Positions 25,349-34,440 of a stretch of DNA of 59,352 nucleotides are shown here, piece by piece. Position 1 is the first letter of the stretch, and every line of letters begins with the position of its first letter. The translations under genes were made by a program, and so were the position numbers. The notes under the pieces are model-generated. The model did not search any database, was not told the DNA's origin, and was given only the letters and a program-made list of their open reading frames with translations. Origin of the DNA: Stenotrophomonas chelatiphaga (GTDB taxonomy: Bacteria; Pseudomonadota; Gammaproteobacteria; Xanthomonadales; Xanthomonadaceae); assembly GCF_001431535.1 (NCBI RefSeq), contig NZ_LDJK01000018.1, positions 1 to 59,352 on the forward strand, written 5' to 3'.

Positions 25349-26701
25349 TCAGGCGGTGGCGCGGATCATCGCGCCGAGAACGTCGGCGATCTGGTCGATC
25401 TGCGCCGGTTCCACGATCAGTGGCGGCGACAACGCGATGGTGTCGCCGGTCTGCCGCACCAGCAGGTTGCCGTCGTGGAAGCAGCGCCGGAACACCTCGT
25501 AACCGCGGCTGCCCGGGGCATCGCGGCGCGGGGCCAGTTCCACCGCGCCGACCAGGCCGAAGTTGCGGATGTCCACCACGTTGGGCAACCCCTGCAGCCC
25601 GTGCAGGGCGCGCTGCCAGTGCTCGCCAAGTTCGATGGCGCGCTCGAACAGGCGCTCCTCGGCGTACACGTCCAAGGTGGCCAGTGCGGCCGCGCAGGCC
25701 AGCGGGTGGCCGGAATAGGTATAGCCGTGGAACAGGTCGATCGCCTGCGTCGGCCCCTGCTGCAGGCTGGAATGGATGGCGTCGCCGACCAGCACCCCGC
25801 CCAGCGGCACCGCTCCGTTGCTGGCGCCCTTGGCGAAGGTGATCAGGTCCGGGGTGACGCCGAAGCGCTGTGCGGCGAAGGGCATGCCGACGCGGCCGAA
25901 GCCGGTGATGACCTCATCGAACACCAGCACGATGCCGTGGTGGTCGCAGATTTCGCGCAGGCGCTGCAGGTAGCCCGGCGCCGGCAGGATGACCCCGGCC
26001 GAGCCGGCGATGGGTTCCACGAACACCGCCGCGATGGTGGATGCATCGTGCAGCGCGATCAGCCGCTCCAGCGCATCGGCCAGCTCCGCCCCATGCCGTG
26101 GCAGGCCCTGGCTGAAGGCGTTGCGCTGCAGGTCCAGCGTATGCGGAAGGTGCGCGCTGCCGCCCAACTGCAGGCCGAACTGGCGCCGGTTGTTGGGCAG
26201 GCCGCCGATCGCCATGCCGCCGAAGCCGACGCCGTGGTAGGCCTTCTCGCGCCCGATGAACCGGGTGCGCTGGCCTTCGCCGCGGGCACGATGATGCGCC
26301 AGCACGATCTTCATCGCGCTATCGACTGCCTCCGAACCGGAATTGGTGAAGAACACATGGTTCAGCCCGGCCGGGGCCAGCGCGGCCAGGCGCTGCGCCA
26401 GCACGAACGGCAGCGGCGAGCCCATCTGGAAGGTGGGCGCGAAATCCAGCGTGCCCGCCTGTTCGGCGATGGCCTGCACGATCTTCTTGCGGCCATGACC
26501 GGCATTGCAGCACCACAGCCCGGCGGTGCCATCGAGGATCTGGCGGCCTTCCACATCCTCGTAGTACATGCCCTGCGCGCGCACCAGCAGGCGCGGCGCG
26601 CCCTTGAACTGCGCATTGGCGGTGAAGGGCATCCAGAAGGCATCTAGAGTGTCCGGCTGCGTGGTGGCCAGGACGTTGATCGGCGGGGTCGGGGAGGGCA
26701 T
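25349..26701 (-). CDS. class III omega-aminotransferase (beta-alanine/omega-amino acid:pyruvate)
   Basis: A 450-residue PLP enzyme. The start MPSPTPPINV is chosen since residues before it are not family-like. TNSGSEAVDSAMK binds the cofactor phosphate, FDEVITGFGR carries the PLP-ring aspartate, and ITFAKGASNG carries the Schiff-base lysine. DAFWMPFTANAQFK near the N-terminus is typical of omega-amino-acid:pyruvate aminotransferases, which act on beta-alanine, GABA or related amines. It could deaminate GABA formed by the putrescine pathway encoded later in the window, but it is not linked to it. Confidence 0.88.
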   Translation of the reverse strand: MPSPTPPINVLATTQPDTLDAFWMPFTANAQFKGAPRLLVRAQGMYYEDVEGRQILDGTAGLWCCNAGHGRKKIVQAIAEQAGTLDFAPTFQMGSPLPFVLAQRLAALAPAGLNHVFFTNSGSEAVDSAMKIVLAHHRARGEGQRTRFIGREKAYHGVGFGGMAIGGLPNNRRQFGLQLGGSAHLPHTLDLQRNAFSQGLPRHGAELADALERLIALHDASTIAAVFVEPIAGSAGVILPAPGYLQRLREICDHHGIVLVFDEVITGFGRVGMPFAAQRFGVTPDLITFAKGASNGAVPLGGVLVGDAIHSSLQQGPTQAIDLFHGYTYSGHPLACAAALATLDVYAEERLFERAIELGEHWQRALHGLQGLPNVVDIRNFGLVGAVELAPRRDAPGSRGYEVFRRCFHDGNLLVRQTGDTIALSPPLIVEPAQIDQIADVLGAMIRATA

Positions 26702-26903
26702 GGCGGGCTCCGGAACGGCGGCGGTTTTTCTGACTGTAGCGTGGGGATATGCCGCGTTGGCGTGTCGAATCTTTGGAGAGGAGCGCTGCATGGAAGCGCC
26801 GTTCGGAAATCCAGCGAACTGTGCGCAAACCGAGCCTCACGTCGCGCTTGACTCAATCTGAACCAGGCATGACTATCAGCAGGCCGATAACAGGGGTGCA
26901 GGG

Positions 26904-29900
26904 ATGCAGATCGTGAAGCAGGGCCGCTTGGGTGCGGCCGTGGCGTGCGTGCGCGTAAGCCAGTGGGCAGGGATTGCGTTTGTCTGGGCAGGTATGACGG
27001 TGGCGGCCTCAGCCCAGCCAATGCAGCCCTATCAGGAATACGACAAGCGACTCCGCTCCGCTGAGCAGGTGGGGGCGCTGACCTCGGACCTGTTCGGCGA
27101 TGCCGTCAATGTCTACGACCAGAGCACCACGTTCAACCAGACCGACATTGATCTGCCGGGAACGAATGCGTTGCCGGTACGGTTGAGTCGGTCGCTCATC
27201 ATCCGCCCCATCCCGGCAGTCGGTATCGCACCGAAAACCTACGCAGGCGCCGCGGACTGGAACATCGATGTTCCCTACATCTCCGGCGTGTTCGATTCGG
27301 CTTTTCGCTGGAACGTAACCGTCACCGGTAACACGCCGCGTTGCAGCACCAACTTCTACCCCCGCACGGAACTTCCCAACAAACTGGAAGATGTCTGGTC
27401 AGGCTACAACGTCAATCTGCCAGGCCAAGGTGCGCGGTCGCTCGTGGCCATGCCGCCGGATGAGTTCAAACGCCCCGACGGGCAGGCTCACGTCTGGACT
27501 ACCACATCGCTGGATTCCATCACCTGCACCGCCATGGCCGGCGGATACCCGGGCGAAGGCTTCGTACTGCAGACCACCGATGGCATTACCTATACCTTCA
27601 ACGTCGCCACAGAGCGCGCGATGGGCCTGATGGCGAGGGATTCCGGCGGCGCCGGTCGCCAGCGCGTGGAAATCTTCCTGATGGCAAGCCGCATCCAGGA
27701 TCGATTCGGCAACTTCGTCGACATCAGTTACAACGGCAATGGCCATCCAACGGCCTTCAGTGCCAGTGACGGACGCCAGATCACCCTTCAGTACTCGGGT
27801 GATCGGCTGGTCAGCGCATCCGCCCATGGGCGTACCTGGACCTATGCCTACAGTGGTGAAACCCTGCAACGGGTGACTCAGCCTGACCAGGCCGCATGGG
27901 AGTTCACGCATCTGGAAGATCGTCGGATCAACTATGAGATCTGGCGCGAAGATATCGGGCCGGGCTGCGGCAACGTCGCGCCGATGGCTGACAAGCTCTA
28001 TCGCGTACAGATGCGCCACCCATCGGGCGCGCTAGGAACATTCCGCTTCGACCATCAGCGGCTGTCGCGTTCCGGCGTACCGGGCATCCTGTGCCAAGGC
28101 GAGGCGCAAGGGGGCAATATCGGAACGGGGTTCCCGATCGTGCATTACACCCCTGTGCCGACATGGTTCGACGTGCTGGGCCTGACCGAGAAGACGATTG
28201 AAGGGCCTGGCCTCCCTGCTCCCCTGCGTTGGTATTACACCGACCTCGGTGACTACTACGAATCCTGGAGCGGCAACGTGCCGCCATGCACCACCTGTGT
28301 CCAGTCCAAAGTGGTGCGCATCACCCAACCAGATGGCAGCCGTGTCGATGAGACCTACGGCGTGGTGTATTCGTACAACGAGGGCAAGATGCTGGCGCGC
28401 AGTACCGTAGCTGCCAGCGGCGCCACCCTGGAAAGCGAAACCCTGAGCTATGTCAGCAACGCGCAGGTTCCGTCCATGCCGTTCCCTGATCGTTACGGCT
28501 CACGCTGGGGCGGTAGCGATGAGTCGTCGGTGCTGGTGCGTCCACTTGCCAAGAAGATCATCGTGCGTGATGGCGCCACGCTGACCTGGGAGGCCACCAC
28601 CTTCGACGCCAAAGCCAGGCCGGTGAAGGTCACCCGCAGCAGCACCTTGGGCTACAGTCGTACCGATACCACCGCTTACCATGACAACACCGGTGCGTGG
28701 TTGCTCGGTCAGACCGCCAGCGTGACCAACAACGACACCGGGTTGGTGGAATCCCAGACCAGTTTCAACGGTATGGCGTTGCCAGTGGAGCAGCGTCAAT
28801 TCGGCAAGCTGGTGCAGACGCTGAACTATCACGCCGATGGCGCGGTGGCCAGCTTTGCCGACGGTCGTGGCAACACCACCACGCTCAACAACTGGAAACG
28901 CGGCACGCCGCAGACCATCGGCTTTGCCGACGGCAACGGACTGAGCGCCACGGTGGATGACAACGGATGGATCCGTTCGGTTACCAATGAGCTGGGCTAC
29001 CAGACCAGCTATGACTACGATGGAATGGGGCGCATCACCGCGACGGTGTTCGCCAGCGGCGATTCGGTCGCCTGGAACGCGAGCAACCAGGTATTCGAGC
29101 GCGTGGATGCCGACGAACATGGTATGGCGCCGGGCCATTGGCGGCTGAGCAGCAGCACCGGCAACCGCCGCAAGACCACCTGGTTCGACGCCATGTGGCG
29201 CCCGCTCATCACCCGTGAGTTCGACGTCGGCAATGTGGCCGACACCGACCGCTACCAGCGTTTCAGCTATGACCATGCTGGCCGCACGACGTTCCAGTCC
29301 TATCCAGGCGCAACCGTCAACCTGGCCACTGGCCAGTGGAGTGAATACGATGCGCTGGGTCGTCCGACGTCCAATTCTGCCGACAGCGAACTGGGCCTGC
29401 TGACCACGGTTACCGAATACCTGTCCAGCCTGCGCACGCGTACGACCAACCCACGCGGGCAGAAAACGATCACCAGCCACCAGGCTTTCGATACGCCGAA
29501 CTATGATGCGCCCACGCGGATAGAGCACCCCGCTGGCGCCTTTACCGAGATCGCCCGCGACCGCTTCGGCAAGCCGACATCGATCAAGCGCCGTAACGCA
29601 GACAGCAGCGTCGCCATCACCCGGTCCTATGTGTACGACGGGCAGCAGCAACTGTGCAAATCGGTCGAGCCCGAGTCCGGTGCGACGGCGATGGCCTATG
29701 ACGCGGCGGGTAACCTGGCTTGGAGCGCAGCAGGCCTGGCCCTTACGGCGGCGAATGGCTGCGAGACCGCCACGGCACAGGCCTCTGGTCGCCGCGTGGA
29801 TCGCAGCTACGACAGTCGCAACCGACTGAACCAGCTGAGCTTCCCGGATGGGAACGGCAACCAGACCTGGAGCTACAACGCGGCAGGCAAGCCGTCCCAG

Positions 29901-32900
29901 GTGGTGACCGAAAATGCGGGTAGCCGCCAGGTCATCAATACCTACGCGTACAACAAGCGGGGGCTGATCACCGGTGAAACCATGCAGCAGCAGGGTGTGG
30001 GTATCTGGACAATGGGCTACGGCTACGATGCAAACGCGGCCATGGCCAGCCTGCAGTACCCCAGTGGCCTGCAGGTGACGCTGGCGCCCAACGCACTGGG
30101 TCAGCCAACACAGGTGGGCAGCCATGCATCGGCAGTGCGCTACTACCCGAACGGCGGGCTGCGTTCGTTCACCTATGGCAATGGTGTCACCCACAGCATG
30201 ACCCAGAACGCGCGTGCGATGCCGGCACGTGCCATCGATGCGGGCGTGCTGGACAACACGATCACCTACGATGCCAATGGCAACGTGGCCACCGTGACCG
30301 ATGCGGTGGAAGCTAGCAAGTCGCGTCAGATGCAGTACGACGCGCTTGATCGCCTGACCCTGGCTACCTCGGCTGCGTTCGGTGGAGGCGGCGCGTTCCG
30401 CTATACCTATGACGTGCTGGACAACATTCGCAGCGCCAAGCTCGGCACAATCAAGCAGCACAACTATTACTACGACGCGCGCAACCGCATGACGACGGTG
30501 AACCGCGACGACGGCAGCGCGATCATGGGCCTGGACTACGATGTCCAAGGCAACCTGGCCAAGAAGAACGGCGAGGTGTTCCGATTCGACTACGGCAATC
30601 GGTTGCGCGACGGCGCGGGCAAGGAGCTGTATGCCTACGACGCGCACGGCCGCCGCGTCGGCAACTACAGCACCTCGCTGGGTGACATCCTGTCGTTCTA
30701 CGGCAACGATGGGGTCCTGCGCCGGCAGCACAACAAGCGCACCGGCAAGGAGTTGGAGTACGTCAGCCTCGGCAGCAGTCTGATCGCAGAGCTGGAGAGC
30801 ACGGTGGCAGTCGCTGTTCCGGCGTTGAGTGGGCCGGCCAACGTGGCTAGCGGCAGCTACAGCGTCAGTTGGACGTCGGTTGGCAACGCAAATCGCTACG
30901 AGCTGCGCCATTCCAGCAACGCAGGGGCCAGCTGGTCGTCGGCCTATACTGGAGCCGCCCTATCGCATGCGGTAACTGGCGCACCCACCGGATCGCGCTC
31001 CTATCAGGTGCGTGCCTGCCAAGGTTCCAACTGCGGCGGATGGAGTGCCACGCTGGTGGTGCAGGTCGTACCGGTTCCTGCCTCGGCGCCTGCCTTGGTG
31101 GTGCCGGCTGCCGGTTTGAATGGCAGCTACAGCATCAGCTGGCCGGCCGTGACCGGGGCCATGCGCTATGTCATCGAGGAGCGCGCCGGGGCGGGTGTGT
31201 GGGCATCCGTCCATAATGCGGCTGGGCTGAGTGTGGCACTGAGCGGTCGAGCCGCTGGTGCGTACAGCTACCGTGGCCAGGCCTGCAACGTGTCGGGCTG
31301 CAGCGGCTGGTCTGCCGAACAGGCCATGACCGTTATCTATCCGTCGGAGTCCGCGCCCACCATCACCGCGCCGACGAGCAACAACAGCGGCAGCTTCATC
31401 GTGAGCTGGACCGCCGTTACCGGCAGCACCCGGTACGAGCCGCAAGAGCGGCTGGGGACTGGTGCATGGACCAACTTGGCCAACACAACGGCGACCTCGC
31501 TGAGCATCAGCGGCAAACCGACCGGTAGCCATGGCTACCAGGTGAGGGCCTGCAACGCGGCCGGTTGCAGCCCCTGGTCCAACATCGTTACCACGGCAGT
31601 ATTGTTGCCACCTGCCGCAGCGCCTGTGATCACCCTGGCGGCAAGCAATACCAACGGCAGCTACAACATCAGCTGGAACGCCGTGGGCGGTGCCGTGGAA
31701 TATCGTCTGGAAGAGCGCGTGGGTACCGGCAGCTGGGTTTCGTTGCAGGCCGAGGCGGCCACGCTGCGGGCAATCAGCGGCAAGGGAAACGGCACCTACG
31801 GTTACCGCGTACAGGCCTGTAATGGCGGGGGCTGCAGCGCGTGGTCAGCGGAGAAGATCACCACTGTGCTGCTTGTGCCAGGTGCCGCTGCAGTCACTAC
31901 GCCAGCCACCAGCAACAGTGGGGCGTGGACGGTGAGTTGGGCGGCTGTGACTACTGCGACGTCGTATCAGTTGGAAGAGCGTATAAACAGCGGCGCATGG
32001 ACCAACGTGTATACGGGTGCGGCCAACAGCTGGGCTACCAGCGGGCGCGGCACAGGCAGCCACGGATATCGCGGACGCGCTTGCAATGCCAGCGGTTGCG
32101 GCGCGTACTCGGCCATTGTCACAACGGCGGTAACGCTTCCGCCTGCCGCCGCACCGGCCTTGAGTGTGCCAGCGTCAAATGGAAACGGCAGTTTCAGCGT
32201 CTCATGGGCCGCGGTGGCCACATCCACGCGGTATGAACTGGAAGAGCAGGTCGGAAGTGCTTGGACCCAGCAGCAGAACACCTCCGCGCTGAGCAAAGCG
32301 TTCACCGGCCGAGCCACCGGCAGCTACCGCTTCCGGGTCCGTGCCTGCAACGCCGGTGGCTGCGGCGCATATTCTGGTACGGGTACCGTGGCAGTGCTGC
32401 TGGTGCCGCAGAGCGCCCCCACGTTGACGGTACCTGCTTCGGCTCCCGGCGCTTACACCGTCAGTTGGTCCGCTGTTTCGACCGCGACCAGCTACAACGT
32501 GCAGCAGAACATCAACGGTGGGGGCTGGGGCACGCTTGGCAGCTATGGCAGCACCAGCGTTGGGTTGAATCCCGGTAGCTCGGGAAGCTACGCCTATCGC
32601 GTGCAGGCCTGCAATGCGACGGGGTGTGGTGGGTGGTCGTCTACCAAAACCGTCGCGGTGCAACGTCCGCCTGCAGCACCGAGCATGAGCTACGCCAACC
32701 AGCACAACTACTACGCTGGGCCGCATAACGCGGAGTACTCGATGTGCCAGATCGGCTGGACCGCAGTAGGTTACGCGGAGCGCTATGAGCTGCACGCCCA
32801 CGGCGGGATCATGTTGTACAACGGCCCGTTGACGAGCGTGGCAGGGCAGCAGTACACGATTCAGTTCTGCGCACCGGTGTACGTGGTGCGCGCCTGCAAC

Positions 32901-32990
32901 GCCTCGGGCTGCTCGGCGTTCTCAGCGCCAATGAACCATACGTTGACCCAGGACCCGCATCCGGGCGATGGCGGCGGGGTGATCCCGTGA
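26904..32990 (+). CDS. giant exported Rhs/YD-repeat protein with FN3-like tail, lacking the Rhs core
   Basis: A 2028-residue protein. A long signal peptide (cleavage likely after ASA, residue 37) precedes an N-terminal domain of about 230 residues with LFGDAVNVYDQSTTFNQTDIDLPG. YD repeats run from about residue 273 to 1299 (for example YDGMGRITAT, YDHAGRTTFQ, YDAHGRRVGN) and would build a beta-cocoon shell. They stop at EYVSLGSSLIAELES, exactly where ordinary Rhs proteins go on to the core that begins YLHTDALGT. Instead eight FN3-like modules fill residues 1305-2010. The Rhs core is encoded by the next gene, which overlaps its stop codon. No VgrG, PAAR or Eag gene is nearby, so export should be Sec-dependent. 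Confidence 0.9.
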   Translation: MQIVKQGRLGAAVACVRVSQWAGIAFVWAGMTVAASAQPMQPYQEYDKRLRSAEQVGALTSDLFGDAVNVYDQSTTFNQTDIDLPGTNALPVRLSRSLIIRPIPAVGIAPKTYAGAADWNIDVPYISGVFDSAFRWNVTVTGNTPRCSTNFYPRTELPNKLEDVWSGYNVNLPGQGARSLVAMPPDEFKRPDGQAHVWTTTSLDSITCTAMAGGYPGEGFVLQTTDGITYTFNVATERAMGLMARDSGGAGRQRVEIFLMASRIQDRFGNFVDISYNGNGHPTAFSASDGRQITLQYSGDRLVSASAHGRTWTYAYSGETLQRVTQPDQAAWEFTHLEDRRINYEIWREDIGPGCGNVAPMADKLYRVQMRHPSGALGTFRFDHQRLSRSGVPGILCQGEAQGGNIGTGFPIVHYTPVPTWFDVLGLTEKTIEGPGLPAPLRWYYTDLGDYYESWSGNVPPCTTCVQSKVVRITQPDGSRVDETYGVVYSYNEGKMLARSTVAASGATLESETLSYVSNAQVPSMPFPDRYGSRWGGSDESSVLVRPLAKKIIVRDGATLTWEATTFDAKARPVKVTRSSTLGYSRTDTTAYHDNTGAWLLGQTASVTNNDTGLVESQTSFNGMALPVEQRQFGKLVQTLNYHADGAVASFADGRGNTTTLNNWKRGTPQTIGFADGNGLSATVDDNGWIRSVTNELGYQTSYDYDGMGRITATVFASGDSVAWNASNQVFERVDADEHGMAPGHWRLSSSTGNRRKTTWFDAMWRPLITREFDVGNVADTDRYQRFSYDHAGRTTFQSYPGATVNLATGQWSEYDALGRPTSNSADSELGLLTTVTEYLSSLRTRTTNPRGQKTITSHQAFDTPNYDAPTRIEHPAGAFTEIARDRFGKPTSIKRRNADSSVAITRSYVYDGQQQLCKSVEPESGATAMAYDAAGNLAWSAAGLALTAANGCETATAQASGRRVDRSYDSRNRLNQLSFPDGNGNQTWSYNAAGKPSQVVTENAGSRQVINTYAYNKRGLITGETMQQQGVGIWTMGYGYDANAAMASLQYPSGLQVTLAPNALGQPTQVGSHASAVRYYPNGGLRSFTYGNGVTHSMTQNARAMPARAIDAGVLDNTITYDANGNVATVTDAVEASKSRQMQYDALDRLTLATSAAFGGGGAFRYTYDVLDNIRSAKLGTIKQHNYYYDARNRMTTVNRDDGSAIMGLDYDVQGNLAKKNGEVFRFDYGNRLRDGAGKELYAYDAHGRRVGNYSTSLGDILSFYGNDGVLRRQHNKRTGKELEYVSLGSSLIAELESTVAVAVPALSGPANVASGSYSVSWTSVGNANRYELRHSSNAGASWSSAYTGAALSHAVTGAPTGSRSYQVRACQGSNCGGWSATLVVQVVPVPASAPALVVPAAGLNGSYSISWPAVTGAMRYVIEERAGAGVWASVHNAAGLSVALSGRAAGAYSYRGQACNVSGCSGWSAEQAMTVIYPSESAPTITAPTSNNSGSFIVSWTAVTGSTRYEPQERLGTGAWTNLANTTATSLSISGKPTGSHGYQVRACNAAGCSPWSNIVTTAVLLPPAAAPVITLAASNTNGSYNISWNAVGGAVEYRLEERVGTGSWVSLQAEAATLRAISGKGNGTYGYRVQACNGGGCSAWSAEKITTVLLVPGAAAVTTPATSNSGAWTVSWAAVTTATSYQLEERINSGAWTNVYTGAANSWATSGRGTGSHGYRGRACNASGCGAYSAIVTTAVTLPPAAAPALSVPASNGNGSFSVSWAAVATSTRYELEEQVGSAWTQQQNTSALSKAFTGRATGSYRFRVRACNAGGCGAYSGTGTVAVLLVPQSAPTLTVPASAPGAYTVSWSAVSTATSYNVQQNINGGGWGTLGSYGSTSVGLNPGSSGSYAYRVQACNATGCGGWSSTKTVAVQRPPAAPSMSYANQHNYYAGPHNAEYSMCQIGWTAVGYAERYELHAHGGIMLYNGPLTSVAGQQYTIQFCAPVYVVRACNASGCSAFSAPMNHTLTQDPHPGDGGGVIP
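30820..32925 (+). repeat. eight tandem FN3-like modules in the Rhs gene
   Basis: Eight coding repeats of about 255-270 bases start near 30820, 31082, 31350, 31617, 31881, 32148, 32410 and 32672. The usual order is S-A-P-x-L-x-x-P, then NGSYSVSW, then AVxxATxYxLEE, and a closing YRVRACNAxGCxxWS. All eight keep a cysteine pair spaced C-x4-C, from CQGSNC in the first to CNASGC in the last. The eighth is the most diverged and has an additional Cys in MCQIGW. Similar DNA repeats could change number by recombination. Confidence 0.85.
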
Positions 32991-33007
32991 GCATTGGAGC
33001 GATGATG

Positions 33008-33970
33008 ATGACGAAGCTGCTCAAGGCGTTCGGACTGCTGGCTATCACCGCAGCCGTGGCGAGTCTGGCGCCTGCCCAGGCGCAGACAACGGTGCGCTAC
33101 CTGCACACCGATGCGCTGGGCACGGTGGTGGCGAAGACCGATGCCAATGGGAACGTGGTCGAGCGGACTACGTTCGAGCCGTATGGGGCTGTGGTGGGCG
33201 GTGCCGTGGCTGACGGCCCGGGGTATACGGGGCATGTGAGTGATGCGGCTACCGGGCTGAGTTATATGCAGCAGCGGTACTATGATCCGGAGGTGGGACT
33301 GTTCTTGTCTGTTGATCCGGTGACGGCTTACAGCGAACCGGTTATCCAGTTTAATCAGTACCGCTACGCCAACGGAAATCCTTACCGGTTCATAGATTTG
33401 GATGGGCGAGAGTCGGGTGCGGCCTTTAGGGTTGTAAATGACGCGACGAATGGGGGGGCGGTTGTTCCACCACCGCGAAACCCGAATGACAAACTTGGCC
33501 CGGCTATCGGTGTCGCACTAACTTTGGCATTGGCGGTCCCGGTAGTGGCAGAGGCAGGGATGGCGGCGCTCGCAAACCCTAACGCTGTAGCTGCCATTGG
33601 AGGAACTGCCGCCGACGCCGCAGGTGTGACGGGAATCGCCGGCGCTGCCGGTGGGTCGGTCGCTGCCGGACGTGCTATTTCGGTTGAAGCAAAAGCTGCC
33701 TTGGTTTCTGCGCGTGCGGGTAGCAATAGTGTCACCGTGAGGACCAGCGGCGGTCATTCGCGCTACGATCTGCAAGGAAGGTCGCACTTCTCAAAGGAGA
33801 ATCAGTCTGGCACTCCCACCCCTCATGTGCAGTCGTACCAAAACCATGTCATTCCAGTGGGGCCAAGAGCAGGTGAAGTTGGTAGTGTTACGCAGGCTGG
33901 AGGCGTGAGGGCTGCAACGATGCAGGATCTGCGAACTGTCGAAAAGGCACTGGATAAGAGAGGTAAGTAG
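33008..33970 (+). CDS. separately exported Rhs core with C-terminal toxin-like tip
   Basis: A 320-residue protein starting at the ATG that lies 8 bases after GGAG; nearer ATGs at 33002 and 33005, and a GTG at 32987 overlapping the previous stop, are alternatives. Residues 1-25 are a good signal peptide (ends PAQA). Residues 28-133 are the Rhs-associated core (YLHTDALGT, YTGHVSD, YMQQRYYDPEVGLFLSVDP, NQYRYANGNPYRFIDLDG). Residues 165-230 are Ala-rich and hydrophobic. The tip, residues 250-320, has HSRYDLQGRSHF and TPTPHVQSYQNHV, resembling the polymorphic toxin type 24 group, a putative nuclease, from memory. GC falls after the core. Confidence 0.82.
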   Translation: MTKLLKAFGLLAITAAVASLAPAQAQTTVRYLHTDALGTVVAKTDANGNVVERTTFEPYGAVVGGAVADGPGYTGHVSDAATGLSYMQQRYYDPEVGLFLSVDPVTAYSEPVIQFNQYRYANGNPYRFIDLDGRESGAAFRVVNDATNGGAVVPPPRNPNDKLGPAIGVALTLALAVPVVAEAGMAALANPNAVAAIGGTAADAAGVTGIAGAAGGSVAAGRAISVEAKAALVSARAGSNSVTVRTSGGHSRYDLQGRSHFSKENQSGTPTPHVQSYQNHVIPVGPRAGEVGSVTQAGGVRAATMQDLRTVEKALDKRGK

Positions 33971-34369
33971 ATGATCAAAAACTTCTCGATTCTGTCGACG
34001 GTAGAAGTATCGTGCGATGGGCAGATTTATGACCTTCATAGCGATTATGAAGCTACCAAAGTTGAGCATGATCTTCTTGATAACGCGCTTGTAATTTCAT
34101 GGCGCGCAACGCGCGAGGGACTGCCGCAAACATTGTCGATGACGTTCGAGAAGCTGGAGACGTTGGTTCTGCGCGGGACGGATGTTGAAATGCCCCGAAG
34201 TGAGGATGGGCATCTATCGTTTATAGGGTACTCAAGCCCTGAGGATGAGGGAATGGATAGCTTTCTCTTGGAGGAGATGGCCGGTCAGGACGCTCGCATT
34301 ATTCTAAACTTCGAGGGAGGCCTTGCCATAAAGGTCTGTGCGGAGGCGGCCTTCCTGCTGGTCGATTAA
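33971..34369 (+). CDS. putative immunity protein to the Rhs tip toxin
   Basis: A 132-residue acidic protein with no signal peptide. Its ATG directly follows the toxin gene stop codon, with an AGAGAGG ribosome site inside the toxin gene's end. I do not recognise the family. Position, size, acidic charge (stretches such as EMPRSEDGHLSF and SSPEDEGMD) and a low-GC, AT-richer codon use shared with the toxin tip all fit a cognate immunity gene. A cytoplasmic location would guard against a toxin delivered by neighbours. The pairing is inferred. Confidence 0.65.
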   Translation: MIKNFSILSTVEVSCDGQIYDLHSDYEATKVEHDLLDNALVISWRATREGLPQTLSMTFEKLETLVLRGTDVEMPRSEDGHLSFIGYSSPEDEGMDSFLLEEMAGQDARIILNFEGGLAIKVCAEAAFLLVD

Positions 34370-34440
34370 GGTGGTTGTCCGGTTGAACGAGGTTGCGTGG
34401 AAGCAGCGTGTAAGGCCTTCAATGACGAGGAATCGCCATT

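Noticed and set aside
24524-26647. 707-codon plus-strand frame opposite the ParB-like and aminotransferase genes
   Set aside because: It crosses two genes with clear family motifs on the other strand and is itself motif-free.
28500-30911. 803-codon open frame antisense to the Rhs gene
   Set aside because: It mirrors the YD-repeat codons and shows no motif or signal; the sense strand has signal peptide, YD repeats and a ribosome site.
32987-33008. A frameshift or sequencing error joining the two Rhs genes
   Set aside because: The second gene has its own ribosome site (GGAG) and a full signal peptide directly before the core, which a simple frameshift would not create. The finding still names this as the main alternative.
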